A DNA stretch of 64,000 bases, taken from positions 62,001-126,000 of the forward strand of contig CAVTGB010000086.1 of assembly GCA_963734125.1 (NCBI GenBank), given 5' to 3'. The DNA comes from DATARH01 sp963734125 (GTDB lineage: Bacteria > Pseudomonadota > Alphaproteobacteria > ATCC43930 > CGMCC-115725). Positions 38,798 to 49,542 of this stretch are shown here, piece after piece; the first letter of the stretch is position 1, and every line of letters starts with the position of its first letter. The translations under genes were made by a program, and so were the position numbers. The notes under the pieces are model-generated. The model was not told where the DNA came from, made no database searches, and worked only from the letters and a program-made list of their open reading frames with translations.

Positions 38798-39811
38798 TCA
38801 CCGCGCGAGCAATTCCTTGACCGCGGCGTCGATGAAGCGCGCATCCTCCGGGTTGAGGACCGGGTTGCCGGCGCGGTGGCCCCAGATCGACGGGATCGGG
38901 CGCAATTCGGCCCGCTTCATGCGGGCGACCTCGCGGCGGTTGTCTTCGACGGTGAAATAGAGGTCGGTCTCCGACGGCATCACCATCGCATCGGCCGTGA
39001 TCGCGGCCAATGCCTTGTCGAGATCGCCGCCATAGAGCGCGTTGGCGCTGATATCGGCGTGCTGCCAGGTCCACAGCATGGCGAGGAGGTCGTTGGCGTC
39101 GCGGCGGCGGAAATTGGCTTCCCAGCTGCCGACGAGAAAGTCTTCGAGCGAGGAAAAGCCGATTTTGCGCCACACCTCCTCGCGGTAGAAGGCTTGGGAG
39201 AGGCCCCAGCCGGCATAGACCCGGCCCATCGCCTGAAAGCCGCGCACCGGCTGCGTCGCAAACCAGCCATCCTGCCACGCCGGGTCGGCGCAGAGCGCGG
39301 AGCGCACGCCTTCGAGAAAGACAAAATTATGCGGCGAGGTTTTGGCCGAGCCGCAAATGGGGGCGATCTTGTCGACCCGGTCGGGGAACAGCGCCCCCCA
39401 GTGAAACGCCTGCTGCGCCCCCATCGAAAACCCGTAAACGAGCCGCACCCGCTCGATCCCGAACACCTCCGCGAGCAGGCGCTGCTGCACCCGCACCATG
39501 TCGGTCATCGTGAACTGCGGGTAGCGGCCGTGGTCGAACGGCGGCGGCGTGTTGCTGGGCGAAGACGAGAGCCCGTTGCCGAACTTGTTCATGATGACGA
39601 TGAAGTATTTCGTCGGGTCGAGCGGCTTACCGGCTGCGATCTGCCATTCGAGATCGGTGTGCTGGGCGCCAAACGAGGTCGGATAGACGATGACGTTCGC
39701 CTTCCGCACATCGAGCGTGCCATAGGTCTTGTAAGCGAGGCGCGCCCCCCGATAGGTCAGCCCCGATTGCAGCACCACATCGCCCGCGTCGAAGATACGG
39801 TAATCGGTCAT
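38798..39811 (-). CDS. MetX-like alpha/beta hydrolase (homoserine O-acetyltransferase family)
   Basis: This is an intact 337-residue protein from the ATG at 39811 (MTDYRIFDAGDVVLQSGLTYRGARLAYKTYGTLD). The nucleophile elbow is YGFSMGAQQAFHWG with the serine, and the C-terminal SIWGHRAGNPVLNPEDARFI carries the catalytic histidine. The family acetylates homoserine, but many members in catabolic clusters are esterases or thioesterases. It heads a three-gene minus-strand run with the CMD-like and hydroxypyruvate isomerase genes. Confidence 0.83.
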   Translation of the reverse strand: MTDYRIFDAGDVVLQSGLTYRGARLAYKTYGTLDVRKANVIVYPTSFGAQHTDLEWQIAAGKPLDPTKYFIVIMNKFGNGLSSSPSNTPPPFDHGRYPQFTMTDMVRVQQRLLAEVFGIERVRLVYGFSMGAQQAFHWGALFPDRVDKIAPICGSAKTSPHNFVFLEGVRSALCADPAWQDGWFATQPVRGFQAMGRVYAGWGLSQAFYREEVWRKIGFSSLEDFLVGSWEANFRRRDANDLLAMLWTWQHADISANALYGGDLDKALAAITADAMVMPSETDLYFTVEDNRREVARMKRAELRPIPSIWGHRAGNPVLNPEDARFIDAAVKELLAR

Positions 39812-39911
39812 CGGTACCTTTCGCTGTTCTGGTTCTATCGCTGCCCCTGCACGGACCACGCCGGTGCAGTGTCTTGCATGTTACACGCACCCAAGCGCGC
39901 AGCGGTCGCAA

Positions 39912-40754
39912 TCATTGCGCAAGATCAGCGAGGCGAGGTTGAAGCCGCGTGATGAGCGCTTCGAGACCCTCACCATTGTTGAGGTATTGGACATATCGGA
40001 GGTGCCGCAAGTCGAATGGAATATCCACGTCGGCCTGAGTGATCAAAATGACATCTCGCCCAAGCGTGTGTGCAATGCCGATCTCGTAGAACACATTGGG
40101 GTTCCGACCCGTGCAATCACAGATGACGACCCTGGATCGATCTATGAGCGATACAACATCCTGGATAACGGCCGGGTTCTCCCAGATATCGTCTGCCCTA
40201 CGGCACCGAAGCCCCGCCGCTTGAGCCGCGCGCTGGAGGGCCGCATACACGGCATCGAAGCTCGGATGAAATGGCATCATCGCCGAAACGAGGATCGGCT
40301 CGATATTCTCGATCTCGGCTAACTGAAAGACGGTCGGCCGAGGACGACGGGGTTGGGAATTCCGTAGCAAGACTTGGTAGAGATCAACATCTTTGACTGC
40401 CCAATGAGTTCGGTCGAATTCAAAATCATTGCCAATATCGAGTTCCGCGCAGAACCCGTGCAACGCCGTGTTCAGCAGGCCCGGAACAGCAAGATCGTAA
40501 GTGTACTCAAGCGCAATGTTCTGGCCCGTTATTCTTGCGCGGGTGATCGTACCGACGTGTGCAATCCTATCATTTTGTCCAGCTGTTTCTTGGACAAACA
40601 AAGTTGGGAGCGCCATCAACGCAGCAAAGTCGAGCTGGCCGCCCGGCTTGAATCTGGCCACCAATGGCTCGTCGGTGGACTCGAAGGCGCGAGAAGCAAG
40701 GATCGTGTCCCGGCCGTCAGCCCATCCGCCACCATTGACGATCAGGTTGAACAT
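39912..40754 (-). CDS. Nucleoside 2-deoxyribosyltransferase-like/TIR-like domain protein
   Basis: This is an intact 280-residue protein. The N-terminal 165 residues are not recognised. The C-terminal part reads VSAMMPFHPSFDAVYAALQRAAQAAGLRCRRADDI, then VSLIDRSRVVICDCTGRNPNVFYEIGIAHTLGRDVILITQ, followed by PFDLRHLRYVQY. The D-x-T-G-R-N-P-N-V-x-Y-E pattern is the nucleotide-sugar binding and cleavage site of deoxyribosyltransferase and TIR-like folds. Such proteins hydrolyse nucleotides, and homologues occur in defence systems; no partner gene is adjacent. The role here is unknown. Confidence 0.7.
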   Translation of the reverse strand: MFNLIVNGGGWADGRDTILASRAFESTDEPLVARFKPGGQLDFAALMALPTLFVQETAGQNDRIAHVGTITRARITGQNIALEYTYDLAVPGLLNTALHGFCAELDIGNDFEFDRTHWAVKDVDLYQVLLRNSQPRRPRPTVFQLAEIENIEPILVSAMMPFHPSFDAVYAALQRAAQAAGLRCRRADDIWENPAVIQDVVSLIDRSRVVICDCTGRNPNVFYEIGIAHTLGRDVILITQADVDIPFDLRHLRYVQYLNNGEGLEALITRLQPRLADLAQ

Positions 40755-40979
40755 CTACATCCCCGAGATGGTCTCTTCGTGCGCTGCGGCTGTGTCCAAA
40801 ACGGCTCTACCCTCCGCGATCGATCCCATCAAGGCCGTCGACGTAATCAAGATAGCGTTCGAAAGAAAGCGGGGACGGATGGCGTCTGGGGCGAGGAAAG
40901 TGCGGGCATTTCCGGTGTGCACCTTTGGGGCAATCTGCGGGTATCGTGGAGGATAATTCTCTCCGTTTAAGGGGCTAAG

Positions 40980-42664
40980 CTACGCCCGCACCAGCGGTTT
41001 GTATTTGATGCGGTGCGGCTGGAGGGCTTCGGCGCCGAGGCGGCGGCGGCGGTCGGTTTCGTAATCGGCGTAGTTGCCCTCGAACCAGGTGACCTGGCTG
41101 TCGCCTTCGAAGGCGAGGATGTGGGTGGCGATGCGGTCCAAAAACCAGCGGTCGTGGGTGATGATGACGGCGCAGCCGGGGTAGTCGAGGAGCGCCTCCT
41201 CAAGCGCACGCAAGGTGTCGATGTCGAGGTCGTTGGTCGGCTCGTCGAGGAGGAGGAGGTTGGCGCCCTCCTTCAGCATCTTCGCCAGGTGCACCCGGTT
41301 GCGCTCGCCGCCCGAGAGTTGCCCCACCTTTTTCTGCTGGTCGGGGCCGCGGAAGTTGAACAGCGCGCAATAGGCGCGGCTGGCGATCTTGCGGCGGCCG
41401 AGGTCGATTTCGTCCTGGCCGCCGGAAATCTCCTGCCACACCGTGTTGCCGGCCTGAAGCGCGTCGCGCGACTGGTCGACATAGCCGAGCTTTACCGTGT
41501 CGCCGATGCGGAAGCGGCCGCTATCGGGCTCTTCCGCGCCGGTGATCATGCGAAAGAGCGTCGTCTTGCCGGCGCCATTGGGGCCGATGACGCCGACAAT
41601 CCCACCGGGCGGCAGGCGGAAGCTCAATTCCTCAATGAGAAGATGGTTGCCGAAGCCTTTCCGCACGCGCTCGGCCTCGACGACGAGGTCGCCGAGCCGC
41701 GGGCCGGGCGGCAGGACGATCTGCGCGGTCTCCGGCGCCTTCTCGCGGCTCTGTGCGACCAACGCCTCATAGGCCGAGACTTCGCGCCTTCGATTTCGCC
41801 TGGCGGGCGCGCGGGCTTGCGCGGACCCATTCCAGTTCGCGCTCGAGGGTGCGGCGGCGCGCCTCCTCGGCCTTGCCCTCGCCTTCGAGCCGGGCCTGCT
41901 TCTGCTCGAGCCAGCCGGAATAATTGCCCTCGAACGGGATGCCGCGGCCGCGGTCGAGTTCGAGGATCCAGCCGGCCACCTCGTCGAGGAAATAGCGGTC
42001 GTGCGTCACGGTGACGACGGTGCCCGGATAGTCCTTCAAAAAGCGCTGCAGCCAAGCGACCGACTTCGGCATCCAGATGGTTGGTCGGCTCGTCGAGGAG
42101 AAGGAGGTCGGGGCGCTGCAACAGGAGGCGGCAGAGCGCGACCCGGCGCCGCTCGCCACCCGAGAGCGTTGCGACCTTAGTTTCGCCCGGCGGACAGCGC
42201 AGCGCGTCCATCGCAATTTCGACCGTGCGGTCCAGTTCCCAGGCGTCGGCCTGGTCGATCTTTTCCTGCAATTCGCCCTGCTCGGCGATCAGGGCCTCCA
42301 TATCCTCGGGCGAGAGATTCTCGGCGAAGCGGGCGCTGACCGCCTCGAAGCGGTCGACCAGCGCCTTGGTCTCGGCGAGCCCCTCGATGACGTTGCCGAA
42401 GACGTCCTTGTCGGGGTCGAGCGCCGGCTCCTGCGGCAGGAAGCCGGTTTTCGCGCCCTCGGGCGCCCACGCTTCCCCGGCAAACTCGTGTTCGTCACCC
42501 GCCATGATCCGGAGGAGCGTCGACTTGCCGGCGCCGTTGAGGCCGAGGACGCCGATCTTGGCGCCGGGGAGGAATGAGAGCCAGATGTCCCTCAGCACCT
42601 CGCGGCCGCCGGGATAGGTCTTGCTCAACCCCTTCATGACGTAGATGTACTGATAGGCTGGCAT
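40980..42664 (-). pseudogene. ettA: ABC-F translation factor EttA, two frameshifts
   Basis: The protein opens QYIYVMKGLSKTYPGGREVLRDIWLSFLPGAKIGVLGLNGAGKSTLLR with the first Walker A. It has the first signature LSGGERRRVALC with LLLDEPTNHLDAE, and a second ATPase half with GPNGAGKTTLFRM, LSGGERNRVHLAKM and LLLDEPTNDLD. The linker ELEWVRASPRARQAKSKAR is typical of EttA. One extra base near 42064 and another near 41790 break the frame. EttA gates ribosome entry into elongation according to energy state. In a normal genome it is intact. Confidence 0.93.
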
Positions 42665-43764
42665 CTATTTGTTTTCCCTCTATAACTTTAGGTGATTTCT
42701 ATCTGTCCAGGAACTGTCCAGAATGGGTGGATCGCGATCAATTGGTATAAACGATTGATATTCAACAGAAAAACAGCGGTACGGCTTGTTAGAAGGTAGG
42801 ATTGACGGCAATGTCGCTAGTTTTCGCATTGGTGAGCCACGGTTTTCGCTGAGCGTCGCCGCCTACCCGTGAGGCGGCATCCTCTACAGATCGGACGCCG
42901 TAGCACGATTTGGAAGGTGCCGCAAATTGCAACGAAGCTGCGGACGGTGACCAGGAAGCTGTCGGAATCTCACCGGCGTTCGAGGTTTGGCGAAGTCGAA
43001 CGATGGACCCATCGGGGTCTCCGTAGACCGGATTCACTCTCCGCTCGACGCGTCGGGCTGCGAGCCATCCGTCGGAATCCAAGCCACGGCATCGCCCCGA
43101 TCGATGTGGCGGCACGCGGGTAATCTCAGCACCGCTGCCCCAAGCTGCCCTTATCGGCCGCCACCTGGAGCCCTTCCTGTCGGCCGGGGTCATCCTCGAC
43201 GCGCCCCGTCGGATTGTCGTACTCCTTGCTCGCGGCGTCCGCCGCGTTGGCCATTTTGAGTCTGCCGAGTTTGCCATTAACATACTGAATGAATGACATA
43301 TTTGCCGCTCTTAAACCGGTATGTGTAAGAACTGTGGAACAAATTTCGCCAATTCCGCGCGGCCAAAAGGCGTTGCGCAAGCCTTGTCAGCCCTAAGCCT
43401 GACGTGGCCATTCTTGTCTAGGCAGAAACCGAAGCGAAGGGGGCGATTGCCCCGCATTTGGCGACAATTCCGAGCGGCGGTTGTTGTGCGGTAGTGGTCT
43501 AAATCTGACGCGTGGTCCCCGCTCCAGAGGTCCGCTCCTGTGGTTTTCGGTCCTTCGCCGCCACGCGCGCCGATGGCGAGGTCGCGCCGCGAACCGCCGT
43601 TCGGACGCCCTTGGGTGAACGAATCAAATCGACCCAACTGCGACATTGGCCGTGCGGGTTCGGGGCGTCAGCTACCTGGTGCGACAGGGAGCTTGAGCGT
43701 ACAAGGTCCGGCCAAGAAGAGACAATCTATGCTGTCCGGTCCCATAACAACGCAATGCATCTTG
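42665..43764. other. Gene-poor stretch with relaxase remnant
   Basis: The first 80 bases are AT-rich and may hold the ettA promoter. I see no credible gene besides the short relaxase-like remnant at 43126-43254. A 111-codon minus-strand frame (43311-43646) has no recognisable features. The stretch probably marks the edge of the integrated element to its right. Confidence 0.5.
43126..43254 (-). pseudogene. Remnant of a relaxase gene 3' end
   Basis: The frame reads MANAADAASKEYDNPTGRVEDDPGRQEGLQ and ends in a stop. The segment EDDPGRQ, and the DNA around CCCAAGCTGCCCTTATCGG, recur at the 3' end of the relaxase at 50041-50130. It is probably a broken second copy of that gene's end. Confidence 0.5.
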
Positions 43765-46061
43765 TTAAGCGGCGTCGGCCAAGGTGTGATAGATTTCGTC
43801 TTCTTGAGCGAAGTGTAATCTCAGAATAGCGTCGAGACTGTAAAGGATTCTCTGTATTTCCGCGATGGTGTTTCGATCTGGCCCCTCAGGCGGCAGATCT
43901 TTTAACATTCGGCTCAGCAACCGGGCGAGATGGTGGATCTCGCGGTGCATCCGACTCATGGCAGCTAGCGGGTCGTCACCGCCAATTAATCCGGCCATCA
44001 TGGGATAGACTTTGGCGTCGTCCTGGTGTTCGTGCGGCAGCAGCCGCTCCCGCAACAAGTGATTGAGATCCGACAATTCGGCCACAACCTGATTTCCGGG
44101 ACAATTGCCAGCCGGTCAGCTGTGGACCGAACTCGCTCCAGGATAGGTCTGAGCTCGTCGTGCTCATCTTTCAGCGTGGCCAACTGCGTCAGTGTGAGCG
44201 CCGCCCGACCCTCGCGCGGTCCGTGGACGTGAAGGGCTCGCAAGGCGTTGAGGATAACCGCAACGTCGATTGCCTCCTGAAGAACGGCCCCGGCCAACGG
44301 GGGCAGATAGCCGAGTGCTGCCGCGCCCATCGCCACTATCGATAGGCCCATGCCAGTGACGACGCTCTCAACGGCGATGGTGCGCGCGCGGTGAGAGATG
44401 TGGAGCGCTTCCGCCAGACGATCCAGCCGGTCGACCAGCAGTACCACGCCGGCCGCCTCCGATGAGGCGGCCGTTCCGCGTGCGCCCATCGCTACACCGA
44501 CATCGGCCGCGGCCAGAGCCGGCGCGTCGTTGACCCCGTCACCGACCATGATCGTCGAGCCGTCCGAACGCGAGGCCTTGATGGCGGCGAGCTTGTCCTC
44601 AGGCTTTTGTTCGGCCAGAACTTCATCGACGCCCAGCAGCGCACCGATGGTCTCGGCCACGTCGCGGCGATCGCCGGTCACCATGACGATGCGTTCAACG
44701 CCCGCCTTGCGTAAGAGCCGAAGGGCTCGCGGCGTCTCCGGGCGGATCTCGTCTTGGAGCAATAGCGCTCCAGCCATGGTGCCGTCGATAGATAAAAACA
44801 CGCCGGTCGCACCGTCGTATCCCATGCGCTGAAGAAATCGGTGGCTCCAGTCCGCCGGGGCCGCGGATGCGCACACAAAGGCGTAGCTGCCAACCGCAAC
44901 CCGCCGGTTGTCGACGATGCCCGTCAGCCCGGCACCGGGCGCTTCCTCGACATTTGAAGCCATTGACAACGCCAAGCCACGGTCGCGAGCAGCCGTGACA
45001 ATGGCCTGCGCGATTACGTGCTGCGACACCTGGTCAAGGGATGCGGCAATCCGCAAAAGCTCAGCGGCACCGATTTCGGGAGCAGCCTCGATGGCGATGA
45101 GACGGGCGCGCCCGCCGGTCAACGTGCCGGTCTTGTCGAAGAACAGCGTCTTCGCCAGCGCTAGCTTTTCGAGCATTCCGCCACCCTTGATCAGCACGCC
45201 CCGGCTTGCGCAGCGAGACATGCCGGCGACGATGGCCACCGGAACAGCCAGGATAAGCGGACACGGCGTCGCTACGACCAAGACGGCCAATGCCCGTACC
45301 GGGTCTCCGCTCACGATCCATGCCAGCCCGGCGACAGCGAGGGATAGCGGCACGAACAGGAGGGCATATCGGTCGGCAAGCCTTGCCGAGGGCGCTTTCG
45401 CTCGCTGCGCCGCTTCGACGAGCCTGACGATGCCGGCAAAAGTGCTGTCGGCAGCGGCCGTTGTTGCGACCATGTCGAACGGGGTCGCCGCGTTTATGGC
45501 GCCGCTGCGCGCGATTTCCCCCGCTGCCCGCTGAACGGGGAGCGGCTCACCCGTGAGCGCAGACTCATCGAGCACCGCGTTGCCGCTTGAGACCATTCCA
45601 TCAGTCGGGACGGCCTCGCCGGTCCGGACGAGCAACCGGTCACCCCGCCGGATAATGTCGAGCGGGATCTGCACCAGATTCCCGTCGTCATAGCGGTTTG
45701 CCGTTCGGGGAGCCCGGCTGAGCAGTGCCGACATTTCGCGGCGGGCGCGCGCCTCGGCGAAGTCTTCGAGGCTGCGTCCGCTCGCGAGCATCAGGCCGAT
45801 CACTGCGCCGGTCAGATACTCGCCTAGAGCGATGGCCCCGGCCATCGATAGCAGAGCGATCAGGTCCAGGCCTGCCTCGCGCCGGAGGACAGCACGGCCG
45901 ATGCCGACCAGAACGGCGAGGAGCACCGGCGCCGAGCCGAACACCCAGATCCATCCGGCCGATTTCGGTTCTTCGAAGTAAAACCGCGCGAATAGTCCGG
46001 TGATCAAGCCACTGGCCGAAACGACGAGCAGCAGCAGGTTTGTCGTGCGACGCAGGCTCAT
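43765..46061 (-). pseudogene. P1B-5-type metal-transporting ATPase with C-terminal hemerythrin domain, one frameshift
   Basis: The ATPase spans about 650 residues with no N-terminal metal-binding domain. Key blocks are ALTGEPLPVQRAAGE, the transport site ATPCPLILAV (C267), phosphorylation site FFDKTGTLTG (D309) and MVGDGVNDAPAL. The last helices hold LQEAIDVAVILNALRAL. The usual HP of SEHPLA is QHV here. The C-terminus continues LKDEHDELRPILERV, then after a base change near 44100, VAELSDLNHLL, LLPHEHQDDAKVYPMM, MHREIHHLARLL and LRLHFAQEDEIYHTL, a hemerythrin HHE fold. TPC plus QExxD plus hemerythrin marks P1B-5 ATPases, tied to nickel and iron export. Confidence 0.88.
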
Positions 46062-46070
46062 CCGTCGGCC

Positions 46071-46685
46071 CTACCACAAGCGCGCTGCATCAAGGATGGC
46101 CGCCGAGGCGGTGATGACGATCACCAGTCCGAGAACCGCGATGAATATTCCGAGAGCGATTGCGACACCATCGCGTTCGATGAGCCCCAGCGCTAGCACC
46201 GAGATGGCGGTTCCTGGCACCACATGACCCAAGGGCACGGGCAGGGTGATGATGATTGCCAGCAGAAGACAAATGATGCCAACCGGCACCCTCGCCCAGG
46301 GTCCGGCCAACCACTCGGCGCGCGGTCGCACGATGTGCTCCAGCCGCCGCAATGTCGGGTGTATCCGGTCGACGACTGTCGTAAAAGCGGAACGCGAGAC
46401 GGAGCGCTGTGCCAGACGGGCTGGCAGCCATGGTCTGCTGTATCCGAGCGCGAGCTGCGCCGAGATGACGATCATTGGAAGACCGAAGAGCACGGACACT
46501 CCGGGCGCCGGCACAGGTAGTGCCATCGGAAGCGCGAGCACCAGGAGCAGCCCCCCGATCGAGCGATCTCCAAGGAACTCCGCCATATCGGCTAGAGTGA
46601 CGCGCTCGCTCGTCACCATCGCAGCCTGCCGCATGAGCAGGTCTGACAGTCGATCTTCGGCTGCGGGCGGGCGAAAAACAATCAA
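46071..46685 (-). CDS. exoD: ExoD-family membrane protein
   Basis: This is an intact 204-residue protein. It shows FLGDRSIGGLLLVLALPMALPVPAPGVSVLFGLPMIVISAQLALGYSRPWLPARLAQRSVSR, the diagnostic ExoD core, then helices VPVGIICLLLAIIITLPVPLGHVVPGTAISVLALGLIERDG. ExoD is linked to exopolysaccharide synthesis and alkaline or stress tolerance. It sits nine bases upstream of the metal ATPase on the same strand, so they may be co-transcribed. Confidence 0.92.
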   Translation of the reverse strand: MIVFRPPAAEDRLSDLLMRQAAMVTSERVTLADMAEFLGDRSIGGLLLVLALPMALPVPAPGVSVLFGLPMIVISAQLALGYSRPWLPARLAQRSVSRSAFTTVVDRIHPTLRRLEHIVRPRAEWLAGPWARVPVGIICLLLAIIITLPVPLGHVVPGTAISVLALGLIERDGVAIALGIFIAVLGLVIVITASAAILDAARLW

Positions 46686-47444
46686 GGCTCGATCTCGATT
46701 TCGATACCCTCATGCTTTCGGGCGCAAATGGGATCAAATCAGACCCCGCGTACGCATGCGGCCGCAACGGCGGCAAATAATCGAAGATTGGTCGCGCGAG
46801 ACGAAATCGTGCCCAAAAATTCGGTATATAAGTCGATTGAAGAGGATCTTGATCGTGGGCATCCGTTTAATGCTAACCCAAGAAGCAAATTCACTTAGAA
46901 CTGAAATACAATACCCACACCGTTCATTCCCATTGTCAAGGGGCATCGCTGCCGCTGCCTGACGCGAAGTGGAGGAAAACGCCGCGAGCCGCTGATTGAT
47001 TTAGTAGCCGGCTGGCCCGGCTGGTCCCATCTGCATCCGAATACCGGTGACATCGAGATCGCAGAAAATGCCAAGGTTGCCAAGGCCGAGCCACCTGTGA
47101 ATCATCGTGTTCATGAATCCCGGTGGATCCGACTCCGGCGATCCTTCAAGCCAATTCCCTGAGGCGGGCCAGCGGATCAGCCGAACCGGCTCATCGGATC
47201 GCGTTCGACGATTCGAACTAAGATACCCGTTCCATCGTTCTTGGTGGCACAGGCTCGCGACGCGGCAGATCACCGCAGTTTTGATCGCCTCGGTCAGAGG
47301 ACTCCTTCTGCGCGTTCTGGAAGCTCGGCCAGCCAGGCGTTGATCTTTCCTCGTTCACACCTCGCCGGTGCGCACAGTTTGAAAACCGACCCTCGGAGCG
47401 CGGGACCCAGGATGAGCGGTGTCCAAATGTGTGTTGCACGGCCC
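46686..47444. other. Gene-poor, lower-GC stretch
   Basis: Composition drops around 46,700-46,980, a likely sign of mixed origin. The only coding signal is the weak small reading frame at 46734-46946. The rest shows no credible gene, tRNA or repeat that I can identify. Confidence 0.45.
46734..46946 (-). CDS. Possible small zinc-ribbon-like protein
   Basis: A 70-codon frame ends RIFGHDFVSRDQSSIICRRCGRMRTRGLI. One CxxC pair and the Ile/Phe-Gly-His lead-in resemble short phage or element proteins. An internal ATG gives a 42-residue form. Support is weak. Confidence 0.3.
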   Translation of the reverse strand: MPLDNGNERCGYCISVLSEFASWVSIKRMPTIKILFNRLIYRIFGHDFVSRDQSSIICRRCGRMRTRGLI

Positions 47445-48298
47445 TCAATGTGCCATCAAAACGGGTAACGTCATGCTGGCAAGCACGGTTCGTGTGGCAC
47501 CACCGAGCAGCAGCTCTCGCACCCGCAAATGGCCGTAAGCGCCCATCACCAGGAGATCGGCGTCAAGATCGCTGGCTCGTGACAGGAGCGAATTGCCGAC
47601 ACCGATGGCCCCCGACACCGTGGCCTCGACGGTGGCCTTGGCGCCGTGGTGCGCAAGGTGTAGCGCGATGTCCGCGCCTGGTATGTCGCCATGACCGGCG
47701 AGCCCATCCGCCGGATCAACCGCCAAGATTGTGACCGCCTCGGCACCAGCTAACAGCGGCATCGCATCGTTGATCGCGCGCGTCGCTTCGCGGCTCGCAT
47801 CCCAGCCACCAGCACACGCCGGCCGATCTCCGCCCAGCTCCCGGCATAGGGCACGACAAGGATCGGGCGGCCTACCGCAAGCGCGACCTCTTCTGGCCGC
47901 GGTCGGAAAAGCGCCGCCTGGAGTCCGTCAGGCTCGGGCTGTCCTAGCACGATCAGATCGGCGTAGCGGCCATGCAGCGCGGTCATCTCGGAAGGGTATC
48001 CCGAGGCGTTGCGCCATTCGGCCGATAGCCCACGCCGGGTCGTGATCTCCTCAAAGAGGTGTCGTGTGGTTTCGGCTTCGCTCCGCATTTTTTCCGCGAG
48101 ATCGCGATACAGCGGATCGAGCAACAAGTGATCGAAATAGTCGAAATACCGGCGTCTGCGGACCGCTCTCTCATCAAGCGTCGTATGCAGCCCGATCAGA
48201 TGGGCATCGAAGCGCTCGGCCAATGCCGCCGCGAGCTCGGCGCGCCCGCGCGCCGGCGGAGCAGTATCGAGCGCTACCAGGATGTCCTTGAAGCCCAT
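47445..48298 (-). pseudogene. Tandem universal stress protein (UspA), one frameshift
   Basis: The first Usp domain starts MGFKDILVALDTAPPARGRAELAAALAERFDAHLIGLH from the ATG at 48298 and ends YADLIVLGQPEPDG, IRPEEVALAVGRPILVVPYAG-type. The second, shifted near 47800, has AWDASREATRAINDAMPLLAGAEAVTILAVDP and DADLLVMGAYGHLRVRELLLGGATRTVLASMTLPVLMAH, with the ATP-binding G-x2-G-x9-G(S/T). Two-domain Usp proteins bind nucleotides and act in stress survival. It fits the stress/metal theme of this element. Confidence 0.88.
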
Positions 48299-48527
48299 CG
48301 CTTCCCCTCGCGCCATGCGTGAGTAAATCGTTGCATCCATCATCGCCGGTCGGCTTTCGGCTGTCTGTAGTGCCATTTCAACGAACGATAGCAACGGACG
48401 CCTCTGGCGCATCGGGACCGGGCCGAACGGCAGGGTTCCACCGCCCTGGCGAGGGTCAGTTCGCAAACTCGCGCTCGCTTGGTTTGCGTCTCATACTGCC
48501 CGGCATCAGGTTGAAGGATGTCAGCCT

Positions 48528-48854
48528 ATGGTGATCGTGCGCGTCATCATCGCCCTGTCGTTTATTGCTACCTTCACGGTGAGCGGCGCGACTGCAGATG
48601 CGCGCAAGGGCGAGGCATTCGTGCAACAGTGGTGCGCGGTCTGTCATGCGGTGAGGCAGGGTCAAGCTTCGCCGAGGCCGGGCGCGCCGCGGTTCTCGGA
48701 CATCGCCGCCGATCCGTCCACGACCGACGCATCGCTACGCGGCTTCCTCAACACGACGCCGCACATGGCAATGCCGAAACTGAAGCTCACGGCGCGGGAT
48801 CAAGATGAGGTGATCGCCTACATTCTCTCGCTTCGACCTGCCGGCGGCCGGTAA
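48528..48854 (+). CDS. Small periplasmic class I cytochrome c
   Basis: This is an intact 108-residue protein. A signal peptide (VIVRVIIALSFIATFTVSGATA) precedes the haem site QQWCAVCHAVRQG, with CxxCH. The likely axial methionine lies in PHMAMPKLKLTARDQDEVIAYILSL, the usual class I ending. It should carry electrons in the periplasm. It lies between two universal stress protein genes. Confidence 0.9.
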   Translation: MVIVRVIIALSFIATFTVSGATADARKGEAFVQQWCAVCHAVRQGQASPRPGAPRFSDIAADPSTTDASLRGFLNTTPHMAMPKLKLTARDQDEVIAYILSLRPAGGR

Positions 48855-49113
48855 CGGATGCCACCCGCGACCTCGCCAACGACGACCAAGCAATCCTCGC
48901 TGAGCTGCTTGCGAAAGAGACCATCAGACTGCGACCGCTTCCCGCTTTCCGGCGTGCTGTGGTCGCATTTGATCCACCTCTCGCTATGGCGCGACTCTAC
49001 CCCGAGGTGCATGGTTCCCAGCGGCGTAACGTCGACCGCTGATCCTCTGGCCGGATCGGGGGTGAGCCGTGTTCCCGATAGGATTGGGCGATTGGCACAT
49101 TCGCGAGGACAGC

Positions 49114-49542
49114 ATGTACAAGCACATCCTGGTCGCGATCGACTTGAGTGATGAAGGCGGCTGGCGCCGACCGCTCCTCGCCGCTGTCGAGCACGCGCGG
49201 AAATTCGGCGCGGAGCTGACCGTGCTCACCGTGCTCCGTGAGGTTGAGGCGATGGTGCGAGCCGAGATCGCGCCGGTGGGGTACGAGTTGTTCGTGGCGG
49301 ACCTGGAAAATAAGCTCGCCGCCCGGGTGCGCGAGGTCAACGCTTACGACCTCCATCCAAATCTCCGCGTAACGCATGGCGAGAGCATCTATGACGAAAT
49401 CCTCGGGCAAGCCAAGGAGGCAGGTGTCGACCTAATCGTCGTCGGGGCGCACCGGCCGGCGATGAAGGATTATTTGCTCGGCACGAATGCGGGACGGGTT
49501 GTGCGCCACGCCAGCTGTTCGGTCCTGGTTGCCCGCGAGTGA
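49114..49542 (+). CDS. Single-domain universal stress protein
   Basis: This is an intact 142-residue protein. The ATG at 49114 (MYKHILVAIDLSDEGG) follows a GAGGAC box. It ends LIVVGAHRPAMKDYLLGTNAGRVVRHASCSVLVARE, with the nucleotide-binding G-x2-x-x-x-G-x9 pattern largely kept. The role is stress response, substrate unknown. A shorter UspA-type protein close to UspF/G. Confidence 0.92.
   Translation: MYKHILVAIDLSDEGGWRRPLLAAVEHARKFGAELTVLTVLREVEAMVRAEIAPVGYELFVADLENKLAARVREVNAYDLHPNLRVTHGESIYDEILGQAKEAGVDLIVVGAHRPAMKDYLLGTNAGRVVRHASCSVLVARE

Noticed and set aside
43311..43646. Minus-strand 111-codon frame
   Set aside because: No family features, no clear start signal, and composition like the surrounding non-coding stretch.
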